Source: CAYVTV01 sp964526475 (GTDB lineage: Bacteria > Bacteroidota > Bacteroidia > Bacteroidales > GCA-2748055). From it: DNA of 64,000 nt. Position 1 is the stretch's first letter, and every line of letters starts with the position of its first letter. Shown here piece by piece: positions 1 to 8,609 of this stretch. The position numbers and the translations under genes were made by a program. The notes under the pieces are model-generated. The model made no database searches. It was not told the DNA's origin and saw nothing but the letters and a program-made list of their open reading frames with translations. The stretch lies in contig CAZGKF010000008.1 in the NCBI GenBank assembly GCA_964526475.1, forward strand, positions 1 to 64,000, given 5' to 3'.

Positions 1-2
1 CC

Positions 3-791
3 AGCGGATCAGGAAGTCACCATATTGAAGTTGCTGATGTTGATAATGACGGAAAGCACGAGGTCTTTATGGGAACAACCTGCCTGAATAACGATGGAAC
101 CGTGCGCTGGTCGATCTACCGTGAGCATGCCGACAAGGTATATGTACATGACATCATCCCTGATCGTCCGGGACTGGAAGTCTTCTTTATTATTGAAACA
201 ACCATACACGCTGGTGTTTATATGGTAGATGCCAGTACCGGAGAAGAAATCTGGAAATCCAACAGGGCTGACGACCCCTTATGGTCACATGGTCACAGCG
301 GCTGGCTGGCGGAGATATGGGAAGGTTCCTACGGAATGGAGGGAGTATCGAACAGAAGAGGTCACAGAGACAGAAATTATATACTCTTCTCAGCTGAAGG
401 AAAAAGAATAATGGAAAACTTCCCGTTTGGCCACCCTGTTGAGTGGGACGGCGATCATACCAGGGAACTTATCACGCAAGACGGGAAAATGATAGGTAAG
501 TTTAACGGCAGCGAGCTCGTTCCAATTCTAGGGGAAATACCCAACCCCGTTCCAAATTCTTCACTCATTCTCACCGGCGATATCTACGGAGACTTTCGTA
601 GTGAACTGGTTATCAATGGCAATGATACTGACGGGCGTCCTGCAGTATTGGTTGTAGCAGCTCCGAACCACATAGAAAAAAAATATCTTACACCTACTCA
701 GGACCGGGATTACATGCTATGGCTTGGCCGTAATATTGGAGGAGGATACGGTACCATCAGGCACTATGATCTCAGAGATCCTGAGAAATGA
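3..791 (+). CDS. Rhamnogalacturonan lyase-like protein, 3' part
   Basis: The reading frame is open from the left edge of the window, so this is the C-terminal ~262 residues of a larger protein. The first visible residues contain an FG-GAP/VCBS-like calcium-binding loop (VADVDNDGKHEV), followed by further beta-propeller-like blades (DIIPDRPGLEVFF, GDIYGDFRSELVING). The pattern of Asp-rich loops with a GLEV segment is typical of the PL11 rhamnogalacturonan lyase propeller, which cleaves the rhamnogalacturonan I backbone outside or at the cell surface. It lies 246 bp upstream of a GH105-type hydrolase that would act on the unsaturated products, which fits the assignment. The catalytic region is outside the window, so another FG-GAP carbohydrate-active protein is possible. 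Confidence 0.6.
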   Translation, partial: SGSGSHHIEVADVDNDGKHEVFMGTTCLNNDGTVRWSIYREHADKVYVHDIIPDRPGLEVFFIIETTIHAGVYMVDASTGEEIWKSNRADDPLWSHGHSGWLAEIWEGSYGMEGVSNRRGHRDRNYILFSAEGKRIMENFPFGHPVEWDGDHTRELITQDGKMIGKFNGSELVPILGEIPNPVPNSSLILTGDIYGDFRSELVINGNDTDGRPAVLVVAAPNHIEKKYLTPTQDRDYMLWLGRNIGGGYGTIRHYDLRDPEK

Positions 792-842
792 AGTATGAGA
801 TATCTCACTGACATTATCAATGACAGACAGGCTGCTATTCGA

Positions 843-962
843 GAGGAGATATCTCGCTATCGCTCGATATGACAGGCTTTTACAGGTATATAGAGGTGGG
901 TGTCATCCCGAACGCCAGTGAGGAACCGAGCTTCAGCGAGCTCGCCGAAGGCAATCTCTACT
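843..962. repeat. GC-rich intergenic inverted repeat
   Basis: The 246-bp gap between the two pectin genes holds a long imperfect inverted repeat. One arm reads GAGATATCTCGCTATCGC...TATGACA (from 843) and the other TGTCATCCCGAAC...GCAATCTCT (901-960). This type of TGTCATCCCGAAC-containing palindrome is, from general knowledge, a dispersed extragenic repeat in many Bacteroidota genomes. No coding potential is visible here. It may act as a transcript-end or processing hairpin between the two genes. Confidence 0.5.
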
Positions 963-1037
963 AAACAAACGGAAACCTCTTATCATGAGAATTCAAATAC
1001 ATATGAATTATAAATATACAAATAAAAGCCTTTCACT

Positions 1038-2852
1038 ATGAAAAACCGTTTCATTAAATTAACAACAGTACTAATTGTATCTGCTTTTGCCGGAAGCCTT
1101 GCTGCCCAGGAACTGCCAAAGTATGAACCTTTAAAAGCTGATTATTCCCCCCTCCGGCTTGCAGAATTTGTTGCTGAGAACATCATTGACCAGACCAGGT
1201 TCGGGCATGAGTATGTATTGCAACCCATCTACCCCGACATAGAATCTATTGATTTCGGGAAAAGTCTTGATAACACCAAACCTGCCATTGCATATGCCCT
1301 TTCAACACTCTTTTCGGAAATAGAACAGGAAGAGATAATGGAAGTTGGCCGGACAGGCAGTCTTAAAATATGGATTAACGACAAGCTTGTATTTGATCAA
1401 AAAGGAGATCGTGATCTGCCCATTGTTTTTAAGGAAAGAACATACGATCTGCCTGAAAGTTTTATCGTAAAACTTAACAAGGGGGAAAACAAAATTTTAG
1501 TCAAATCCGAATATAGCGGAAAAGGTGACTGGCTATTTTTTCTGCAAAGCCGGAATCTGGGCAGGTATGCTATCCAGGGACAAAAAATTACTGCTTCCCT
1601 CAAGAATTATGCTCCAAATATTAACATTGTCAACTGGCTGATACTTGGTTGTTTTGAAAATCCGGATGGCAAAGGCATCGACATACCCTATGAACCGGAA
1701 CATCATTTAGAGTTCCATAAAGTATATTCCTCCGGTGGTGAAAATTTCGCATGGAATATTCCCCGGATAAATATCATTTCCAGGCAAATAAACAGCGGGA
1801 AATTCTATTCATGGATCTATCATGTCGGGGCTTTTGTCTGGGGATTACAGCGACTTAGTCAGGAAACCGGCAATAGTAAATATGCTGATTATGCCGACAG
1901 CTGGTGTCATTATTCTCTTAGTACCATACCTTTGGCAACCTACCAGACCAAGGAATTGTTTGCGGTACGATCAATGAACTCTAGAATGGTGGAAAGGCCA
2001 ATGCTTGACTATACTACAGCGCCTTCATTGCCCTTCATTAACCGGCTTGTTTATGAAAAAGATTTTCTCTCACGTGAAAAATATGTGGCTTATGCCGGGA
2101 AAATTATGAACTATATTATGAACGAGCAATTCCGCCTCTCAAACGGACTGCTGGCACGTGAATACACAATTTCCGTTTCAGTATGGGCCGATGATATGTT
2201 CATGGGAATACCTTACATTCTTTATTCAGCTAAGTATACTGACAAACCCGAAATCCGCCGGCAACTTTACTATGATGCGGCAAACCAGGTAATACAATTC
2301 AATAAACTCCTTTTCAAAAACGATAAACAACTGTATATGCAAGCTTGTTATGTTGATAAACCCGAAGAAAAGATCCCCTTCTGGTCCCGGGGTAACGGAT
2401 GGGCCATGTGGGGAACAACTGAAGCACTGCTGCATTTGCCAAAAAATCATAAACAGTACAAAAATGTACTCCATATCTATCGCAAACACGTCGAAGGTAT
2501 CGCAAGAGCACAGGATGATGGAGGATACTGGCATAATATCCTCGATATGCCTGAAACAGTCAGGGAAGCCTCAGGAACAGCCATGTTTACACTATGCATT
2601 GCAAGGGGCATCAACAATGGATGGCTTGATAAAAAAACATACGGCCCAGTGGTGGAAAAAGCCTGGGAAGCTCTCCTCTCCTTTATTGATACGGAAGGTA
2701 ATCTGCATGGAGTAAAAGGGGGAACCAACTTCAGTACAGACCCTGAGCACTATGCGCGCACTCCCTTCAGGGTAAGCGACACACATGGCATACTGCCACT
2801 TCTGTTTGCATGTATTGAAATGGAACACTACCTTTCAGGGAAAAAGAGATAG
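1038..2852 (+). CDS. Exported GH88/GH105-type unsaturated uronyl hydrolase
   Basis: 604 residues with a cleavable signal peptide (about residues 1-23, ending LAAQ). Residues ~60-200 look like a beta-sandwich carbohydrate-binding-like domain (GSLKIWINDKLVFDQKG), which makes the protein longer than the usual ~370-residue GH105 enzyme. The catalytic (alpha/alpha)6 part runs from ~230 to 600 and shows WADDMFMG at 383-390, with the Asp pair typical of the family's active site, then FWSRGNGWAMWG at 448-459, DDGGYWHN at 493-500 and EASGTAMF at 510-517. Such enzymes remove the unsaturated uronic acid from the non-reducing end of pectin-derived oligosaccharides. Its place directly after a rhamnogalacturonan-lyase-like gene supports an unsaturated rhamnogalacturonyl hydrolase role. 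Substrate specificity is inferred. Confidence 0.88.
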   Translation: MKNRFIKLTTVLIVSAFAGSLAAQELPKYEPLKADYSPLRLAEFVAENIIDQTRFGHEYVLQPIYPDIESIDFGKSLDNTKPAIAYALSTLFSEIEQEEIMEVGRTGSLKIWINDKLVFDQKGDRDLPIVFKERTYDLPESFIVKLNKGENKILVKSEYSGKGDWLFFLQSRNLGRYAIQGQKITASLKNYAPNINIVNWLILGCFENPDGKGIDIPYEPEHHLEFHKVYSSGGENFAWNIPRINIISRQINSGKFYSWIYHVGAFVWGLQRLSQETGNSKYADYADSWCHYSLSTIPLATYQTKELFAVRSMNSRMVERPMLDYTTAPSLPFINRLVYEKDFLSREKYVAYAGKIMNYIMNEQFRLSNGLLAREYTISVSVWADDMFMGIPYILYSAKYTDKPEIRRQLYYDAANQVIQFNKLLFKNDKQLYMQACYVDKPEEKIPFWSRGNGWAMWGTTEALLHLPKNHKQYKNVLHIYRKHVEGIARAQDDGGYWHNILDMPETVREASGTAMFTLCIARGINNGWLDKKTYGPVVEKAWEALLSFIDTEGNLHGVKGGTNFSTDPEHYARTPFRVSDTHGILPLLFACIEMEHYLSGKKR

Positions 2853-2928
2853 GTTTGCTATTTGAATAAATTATTGAATGGAGAGTAAGAAATAATGAAT
2901 TTTGAAGAGAAAAATTTAAAAGGTGCTA

Positions 2929-3210
2929 TTAATATGAATGATAAACTAATATAGAACCAACAACTTGTAAATTTTCATTGCCTATACTGTCAACGAAATT
3001 ATCGACAACTGCATCGTCATGCTCAATAAACAGACTTTGCATGCCCTCCATGCGCTCAACCTCTGTTTTGGCCAGTAAAAGCAATAATTCTTCCTCCCGA
3101 TGGGTTCTGGCGCAACCTACAGTCTTTAAAACTTTGTTCCTCCTTCCAATTTTCTTGATTATTTGGATGCTTACTGAGCCGCTGCGATTTTTGTTTTTCC
3201 TGATAAACAT
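2929..3210 (-). pseudogene. N-terminal fragment of IS1634/IS4-type transposase
   Basis: The frame from an ATG at 3210 reads MFIRKNKNRSGSVSIQII and goes on with KVLKTVGCARTHREEEL and NLQVVGSILV. This is the characteristic N-terminus of IS1634-family (IS4 superfamily) transposases, which begin with a FxRKxKNRSGSxSVQ motif followed by a KTVG segment and a xVVGPELV-like segment. Only ~85-94 residues remain of the ~500 usual. The DDE catalytic core is absent and similarity appears to stop near 2945. An ATG nine codons upstream (3237) is also in frame. It is a dead remnant lying between the GH105 gene and fecR, which shows that mobile DNA has reshaped this part of the locus. Confidence 0.7.
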
Positions 3211-3240
3211 ATTGCAAATATAGCTTGCAGCAACCAAACT

Positions 3241-3642
3241 AGCATATCAAAAAAACTTTATTCATTATTAATCAGCTATTTATGAAAACAGCGTTCATGT
3301 GGCGCACAAAACAGGAAAATAGACCAAAAAGGTGCGATTACGCTAATGTATATTGCTAATATTTTATCAAATATCATTTGGTAATGTAAACAATATCAGA
3401 TTCTGTAAATATTTTTTTATTTCTGTAACATAAAATAAAAAGGGTGAAGAGCACCGAAATATTTTTCATATCATTTTTTTAATTTTCCTCCAAAAAATTG
3501 ATGATGTTTCAAAAATTCCTGCCTTTTTATTATAGAATACCTGAACGAATTCTTGTTTTAATTCACAAACCAAAAAACACAGTTATTGAAGATATTTTTT
3601 TCAGATTAAAGAGTAGTTAGCTGGTAGTAGTTAGTTGGAAAG
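3241..3642. other. Gene-free AT-rich stretch upstream of fecR
   Basis: About 400 bp of strongly AT-rich DNA without a credible open reading frame on either strand. In related loci this is where an ECF sigma factor gene would be expected, but I see no region-2 or region-4 coding signal. It may contain one end of the decayed insertion sequence and the promoter of the locus; neither can be delimited from sequence alone. Confidence 0.5.
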
Positions 3643-3687
3643 AAGCATCTGACATTTTGTAAGGTGAAATTGCGGATGCTTTTTTTT
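3643..3687 (+). terminator. Intrinsic terminator or leader attenuator before fecR
   Basis: A hairpin with outer stem AAGCATC/GATGCTT (3643-3649 with 3675-3681) and inner stem ATTT/AAAT (3654-3657 with 3667-3670) is followed by a run of eight T (3680-3687). It lies only 28 bp upstream of the fecR start codon, on the same strand. It either ends transcription of a gene now lost, or sits in the fecR leader. Confidence 0.55.
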
Positions 3688-3715
3688 AAAATTTTTATAT
3701 TTATAAAGCCTATAC

Positions 3716-4894
3716 ATGAACTTTAAACGATTTGTAAATTACGAGACAGAAGACTTTATTCTTGATGACGTTTTTCTAAAATGGGTTTTGCGTCCCGACA
3801 AAGAAAGTGATTTATTCTGGAATGATTTCCTTTCAAAATATCCTGAAAAAAAGGAATTGGTAAAAAATGCTGTTTTTATTTTGAAATCAGTGCAGCCTGT
3901 TGAACCTGAAATTTCTGAAGAAAAGCTTTCCGGAATTTTGTATGATCTGAAACGAACCCATTCATCACCGCGCAGAATTGTATTTACCGCAATAAAAATT
4001 GCCGCCGCATTTTTGCTGCTGATTTCAATTGGCGGGCTGATCTATTATTCCCTGGGTGAAAAGTACCGCTTGCCTTTTGAAACAGCTAGCGATGAGTCAT
4101 TTCAAAAAGGAAGACTGATACTTGCTGACGGTACAGTACGTGAGTTTGAAACCGAACAGACACGGATTCTTCAGGTTAGTGAAGGAGAAACAATAGTTAA
4201 CAACGATACCATTGCCAGGGATGCCGTTGCTCTAAAAGCTTACAAAACAGCCATGTGCCAGATCATCATACCTTATGGTAAACGTTCTGAAATTACCCTG
4301 GCCGATGGAACACATATCTGGCTTAATTCAGGAAGTCAGCTATCCTACCCGGCCGCTTTTTCTAATGATTCAAGAGAAGTATATCTTTCAGGAGAAGCTT
4401 TTTTTGATATTCAGACTGATCACTCCAGGCCTTTCTACGTTATTACAAATGATTTGAAGCTTAAGGTAATTGGAACGAGCTTCAATGTATCTTCCTATGA
4501 GAACGATTTCACTACACATGCAGTACTGGAAACAGGTAAAATTACTGCATCAAGAAACAAAATGTTTACCCGGCCAACTGAACTGATACCAGGTGAAAGA
4601 ATTGTGTTTGACAAAACGGATGAAAGTTTCTCAAAAGAATCAGTGGATGTTTCTTTGTATTCCTCCTGGAAAAACGGGTATTTGATTTTTAAAAGCGAGT
4701 CTTTATCAGAAATTTTCAAGAAACTGGAAAGATACTACAATTGTCGTATTATATTGGAATCTCCTCTTGAGGGCATAACCTTCTCCGGAAAACTTGATTT
4801 AAAGGAAGATTTGGAACAAGTTCTAAAAACCATCTCCTTCACTTCAGATTTTACCGTAAACAAAGAAAATGATTATTACATCATAAAACCCTGA
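3716..4894 (+). CDS. FecR-family anti-sigma factor
   Basis: 392 residues. An N-terminal cytoplasmic part of ~88 residues is followed by one membrane helix (~91-112, IKIAAAFLLLISIGGLIYYS). The periplasmic FecR domain starts near 180 and shows YGKRSEITLADGTHIWLNSG, with GEAFFDI and IGTSFNVSSY further on, and a DUF4974-like C-terminal domain follows (about 318-392). FecR proteins hold an ECF sigma factor inactive until an STN-type TonB-dependent transporter signals that substrate is bound. The transporter is present immediately downstream (76 bp to the first ATG), but no sigma factor gene adjoins it on the upstream side. The partner sigma may be encoded elsewhere or may have been lost. Confidence 0.92.
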   Translation: MNFKRFVNYETEDFILDDVFLKWVLRPDKESDLFWNDFLSKYPEKKELVKNAVFILKSVQPVEPEISEEKLSGILYDLKRTHSSPRRIVFTAIKIAAAFLLLISIGGLIYYSLGEKYRLPFETASDESFQKGRLILADGTVREFETEQTRILQVSEGETIVNNDTIARDAVALKAYKTAMCQIIIPYGKRSEITLADGTHIWLNSGSQLSYPAAFSNDSREVYLSGEAFFDIQTDHSRPFYVITNDLKLKVIGTSFNVSSYENDFTTHAVLETGKITASRNKMFTRPTELIPGERIVFDKTDESFSKESVDVSLYSSWKNGYLIFKSESLSEIFKKLERYYNCRIILESPLEGITFSGKLDLKEDLEQVLKTISFTSDFTVNKENDYYIIKP

Positions 4895-5009
4895 TGCCTA
4901 TGATAAAAAGCTAATTAACTAAACTACTAAACAAAAACCGGGATGTGCGGATACACAAACCCGGTTAAAAATGAATTCTATCTTAACAATAAAAATTCAA
5001 AACAAAATT

Positions 5010-8000
5010 ATGAAAAAAAAACTAACTAACGGAGATTTATTTCTATTTCTCCGGTCAATTTCCCGTGTTATGCGTATAAGCCTGTTTCTCATATTAGTTG
5101 GTACAGCATTGGCATATAGCGGGGTTAGTTATTCTCAGAATACAAAATTTACATTGGATTTTGAGAATGTTACGCTAAAAGAAGTTTTTCAAGCCATTGA
5201 AGAACAGAGTGAATTTATCTTTTTTTATCCCGATCAGCTTATTGACTTAAACCGCAGAGTTTCTCTCCGGGTCAGTGAAGAGAATATTCATGCTATACTA
5301 GATAAACTTTTCAGCGGTACTCTGAATACATTTACCATTAAAGACCGGCAGGTAGTTATAGGCAGAACTCTGGTTTTGCCGCAAATTAAAACACCAGCTT
5401 TGGATTTAGCGTCCAAAGAAAAGATAATTGGTTTCGATACCCCTCCACAACCAAAAGTGATCTCCGGAACCATAACTGACAGCCGTGGTGATCCTTTACC
5501 GGGGGTGAATGTCCTTATTAAAGGCACCACAACCGGTACTATTACAGATCTGAACGGCAGATTCCAGTTAAGCATATCTCCGGATGATCAGGTTCTTGTT
5601 GTATCTTTTATAGGAATGGTAACACAGGAAATCCCCATTGGAGACAGACTTGTTTTTAATGTGATTATGGAAGAGGATATTGTTGATATTGAGGAGGTTG
5701 TTGTTGTGGGATATGGCGTTCAGAAAAAGGAGAGCGTAGTAGGCGCTATAAGCCAGGCAACTGGCGATGCTATAAGGAGTAATATCCAGGGAGGAGATTT
5801 AGGTACAGCCCTGATAGGAGCCATCCCGGGTATGATAACCCTCAGAACCACGGGTGTTCCCGGGGGCATGGATTTTGGCAGGTATACCGAAGGATCACGC
5901 AACGAGCCTATTCAGATTTTTATCAGGGGTGTTAAGACGTGGAATGACGCCGCGCCACTGATCCTTGTAGACGGGGTGGAGCGTGAGATGCATAATGTTA
6001 ATCCGCAGGATATCGATCAGATATCCATCCTGAAAGATGCTTCTGCAACGTCAGTGTTCGGTGTTAAAGGAGCAAACGGAGTAATCCTTATCACTACCAG
6101 GAGAGGACGGGAAGGTAAAGCCAGGCTTACCTTTAATTACACGACAACGGCAAAGACATTATCGAGACTTCCGGAAAAGGCCGGATCATATCTTGCCAAT
6201 TATGCAAAGAACCTGGCCATCCTGAATGAGATATCCGTGTTTGACAGCTGGAGTCATATTAAACCTGAAAAATGGCTGAATCACTACAAAACTCAAAGAT
6301 ATCCGGATTATTTTCCTGATGTTGACTGGCAGGATCTGATGGTCAAAGACTTTGCTATCGACCATACAATGAATATGACTGTAAGCGGAGGGTCTGAATT
6401 TGTAAAATATTATGGTGCGCTTTCGTATCTTAGTGAAAATGACCTGATCAATAGCGGAGATATCGGTCAGGGTTATGACCCGAGTTTCAATTTCCAGCGT
6501 ATTAACCTGAGAAGCAACCTGGACTTTGCTATAACAAATACTACAACTTTCAGTACCAATCTTGCAGGGAATTACTATAACCAGAGAAGGAATGGTTCCG
6601 TAATGTACGGATATAAAGGAATTTGGGGAATGGCGCCTGATGTTTATCCTCTGAGATACCGCGATGGAACTTATGGAGATGATAACTCTGTTATCAATGG
6701 TAAACCTCCTTATATATATATGCATTATTTGGGATACAATACGTATAAAGGAGTTGAGATCAATACAGACTTTATGTTAACCCAGAAGCTGGATTTTTTC
6801 CTCAAGGGACTATCAGCAAAAGCTAAAATGTCTTATGATAATAGCGCCAGGAACCTGGGCCCGAATGTAAATGCGATGCTCCCCATGTCCAAAAAAATTG
6901 CACCTTCGATTGTTGATGATCCTGATTTCAGAGATGATCTTACCGGGTCGGAGCTCTGGGAATTGGAGGATAAATATACCGATTGGTATAGTGTGGGAAG
7001 CGGTGGACAGGGAGTTAACTGGTTGCTCCTGGAAAACACATGGAGCACTGAATCAATTTCCAGCAATGTATATCGGAATATATTCTACGAATTTTCAGTT
7101 AATTATCTTCAGGATTTCGGGAAACATTCAGTCAGCGGGCTTGCCCTGATGAGCAGACAGCAAAGGGCGACAGGATCTGAGTTCTTTAGTTACCGTGAAG
7201 ACTGGGTAGGACGTGCCACATACGCATATGACAGGAAGTATTTATTCGAAGTTAATGCTGCATATAACGGATCGGAGAAATTCGACAGGAAATACCGTTT
7301 CGGCCTGTTCCCTTCAGTGGCCATCGGATGGGTAGTCTCTAATGAACAATTCTTCAAATCTCTTATCCCTGTATTTAATAATTTGAAATTTCGTTATTCA
7401 GACGGAGTAGTAGGCAGTGATGCCGGTATTGCACGCTGGTTATATACAGGCAGTTATATAGTCCATCCTGAAGGAGGAGGAGAGGCAGAGACCACATTCT
7501 TTTTCGGAGCGCCTAATATTCAGAGAGGATATCCCCTGAGCTATACAGGGGTTATACCGAATCCGGATATTCATTGGGAGACAGCCCGGAAAAGGGACTT
7601 TGGAGTGGAAGCCGGATTTTTAAACAACATGATAAGGATCAACTTTGATCATTTTAAGGAAAATAGAACCAATGTATTTATTGCAAGTACTGATATGAGT
7701 TTGCCCAATTATTTTGGTGCTCCAGCGGTTGCATCGAACCTTGGACAGGTTGATGTGTATGGATGGGAACTGGAAGCGGAATTCAGGAAAACCACCGCAC
7801 AGGGATTGACTTTTTGGGCTTCTTATGCATGGTCTTTTTCCAAGGATAAGATAATTAAGAAATCTGATCCTGAATTACAACCTTCATATCAGAAGCAGGC
7901 CGGTTACCAGATAGGTCAGCCAAGGGTTACTCTTAACCAGGGAACCAACAGTGTCATGAATTCCTGGAATGATGTTTACCTTACCGTAGGAGGGGAAAAT

Positions 8001-8591
8001 ACTGCACAGACTCTTCCCGGCGATTTTATGCGTGTTGATTATAACAGCGATGGAGTGATCAATGCAGATGATAATGTTCCTTACGGATATCCGGCACGTC
8101 CGCAGTTTACTTATGCTCCTTCAGCAGGAATAGCGTATAAGGGCTTAAGTGCAAACCTGAGATTTTACGGGGTATACAACCTCGAGGGTACAGTAGGGTA
8201 TGAGGCACAGAACTATACTCAAGCAGGTTATGAAGCAGTTGTTTTCACAGCCTTCCTTGAGGAAGCCTGGAGTCCGGAGTTTGGAGTCACTAACAATGCA
8301 ATTAGGAGCGCAACACGTTTTAAATCATCAGGATCTAGCGGTTATGTTGCCAGGTCCAGGGCCTATCTCAGGCTGGAAAGTGCAGAGATTGCATATTCAA
8401 TGAACAGCAACAATAATCAGTGGCTGAATAGCCTCAGGCTTTCCAACCTGAGAATAAGGCTGAGCGGCAATAATCTTTTTCTATGGTCAAAAATATTGAT
8501 GGATAAAGATGCTGATGCCGAGGGAGTAAATGCAATTTACGGGTATCCTATACTGAAGAGATATAACCTTGGGATCACCGTTGATTTTTAA
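5010..8591 (+). CDS. SusC/RagA TonB-linked outer membrane transporter with STN domain
   Basis: The ATG at 5010 is preferred over the in-frame ATG at 4971 because it gives a Lys-rich n-region (MKKKLTNGD) and a normal signal sequence. The resulting protein has 1193 residues. Order of domains: signal peptide; STN/secretin-TonB N-terminal signalling domain (~46-119, LDFENVTLKEVFQAIEEQSE); CarboxypepD-regulatory-like beta-sandwich (~150-215, ISGTITDSRGDPLPGVNVLI); a TonB-box-like segment with EEVVVVGYGVQKK; plug with FIRGVKTW and LVDGVEREM; and a 22-strand barrel ending in Phe (ITVDF). It forms the outer-membrane glycan importer with the SusD partner 18 bp downstream. The STN domain indicates trans-envelope signalling through the FecR protein upstream. 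Confidence 0.95.
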   Translation: MKKKLTNGDLFLFLRSISRVMRISLFLILVGTALAYSGVSYSQNTKFTLDFENVTLKEVFQAIEEQSEFIFFYPDQLIDLNRRVSLRVSEENIHAILDKLFSGTLNTFTIKDRQVVIGRTLVLPQIKTPALDLASKEKIIGFDTPPQPKVISGTITDSRGDPLPGVNVLIKGTTTGTITDLNGRFQLSISPDDQVLVVSFIGMVTQEIPIGDRLVFNVIMEEDIVDIEEVVVVGYGVQKKESVVGAISQATGDAIRSNIQGGDLGTALIGAIPGMITLRTTGVPGGMDFGRYTEGSRNEPIQIFIRGVKTWNDAAPLILVDGVEREMHNVNPQDIDQISILKDASATSVFGVKGANGVILITTRRGREGKARLTFNYTTTAKTLSRLPEKAGSYLANYAKNLAILNEISVFDSWSHIKPEKWLNHYKTQRYPDYFPDVDWQDLMVKDFAIDHTMNMTVSGGSEFVKYYGALSYLSENDLINSGDIGQGYDPSFNFQRINLRSNLDFAITNTTTFSTNLAGNYYNQRRNGSVMYGYKGIWGMAPDVYPLRYRDGTYGDDNSVINGKPPYIYMHYLGYNTYKGVEINTDFMLTQKLDFFLKGLSAKAKMSYDNSARNLGPNVNAMLPMSKKIAPSIVDDPDFRDDLTGSELWELEDKYTDWYSVGSGGQGVNWLLLENTWSTESISSNVYRNIFYEFSVNYLQDFGKHSVSGLALMSRQQRATGSEFFSYREDWVGRATYAYDRKYLFEVNAAYNGSEKFDRKYRFGLFPSVAIGWVVSNEQFFKSLIPVFNNLKFRYSDGVVGSDAGIARWLYTGSYIVHPEGGGEAETTFFFGAPNIQRGYPLSYTGVIPNPDIHWETARKRDFGVEAGFLNNMIRINFDHFKENRTNVFIASTDMSLPNYFGAPAVASNLGQVDVYGWELEAEFRKTTAQGLTFWASYAWSFSKDKIIKKSDPELQPSYQKQAGYQIGQPRVTLNQGTNSVMNSWNDVYLTVGGENTAQTLPGDFMRVDYNSDGVINADDNVPYGYPARPQFTYAPSAGIAYKGLSANLRFYGVYNLEGTVGYEAQNYTQAGYEAVVFTAFLEEAWSPEFGVTNNAIRSATRFKSSGSSGYVARSRAYLRLESAEIAYSMNSNNNQWLNSLRLSNLRIRLSGNNLFLWSKILMDKDADAEGVNAIYGYPILKRYNLGITVDF

Positions 8592-8609
8592 TTTAAAATC
8601 TTAGTTATT

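Noticed and set aside
2978..3223. 81-codon plus-strand frame
   Set aside because: The opposite strand encodes a clear transposase N-terminus, so the plus-strand frame is its shadow.
6186..6725. 179-codon minus-strand open frame inside the first susC gene
   Set aside because: It lies entirely antisense to a well-supported SusC coding sequence, and its translation (His/Ile-rich with no domain) shows no protein-like motif.
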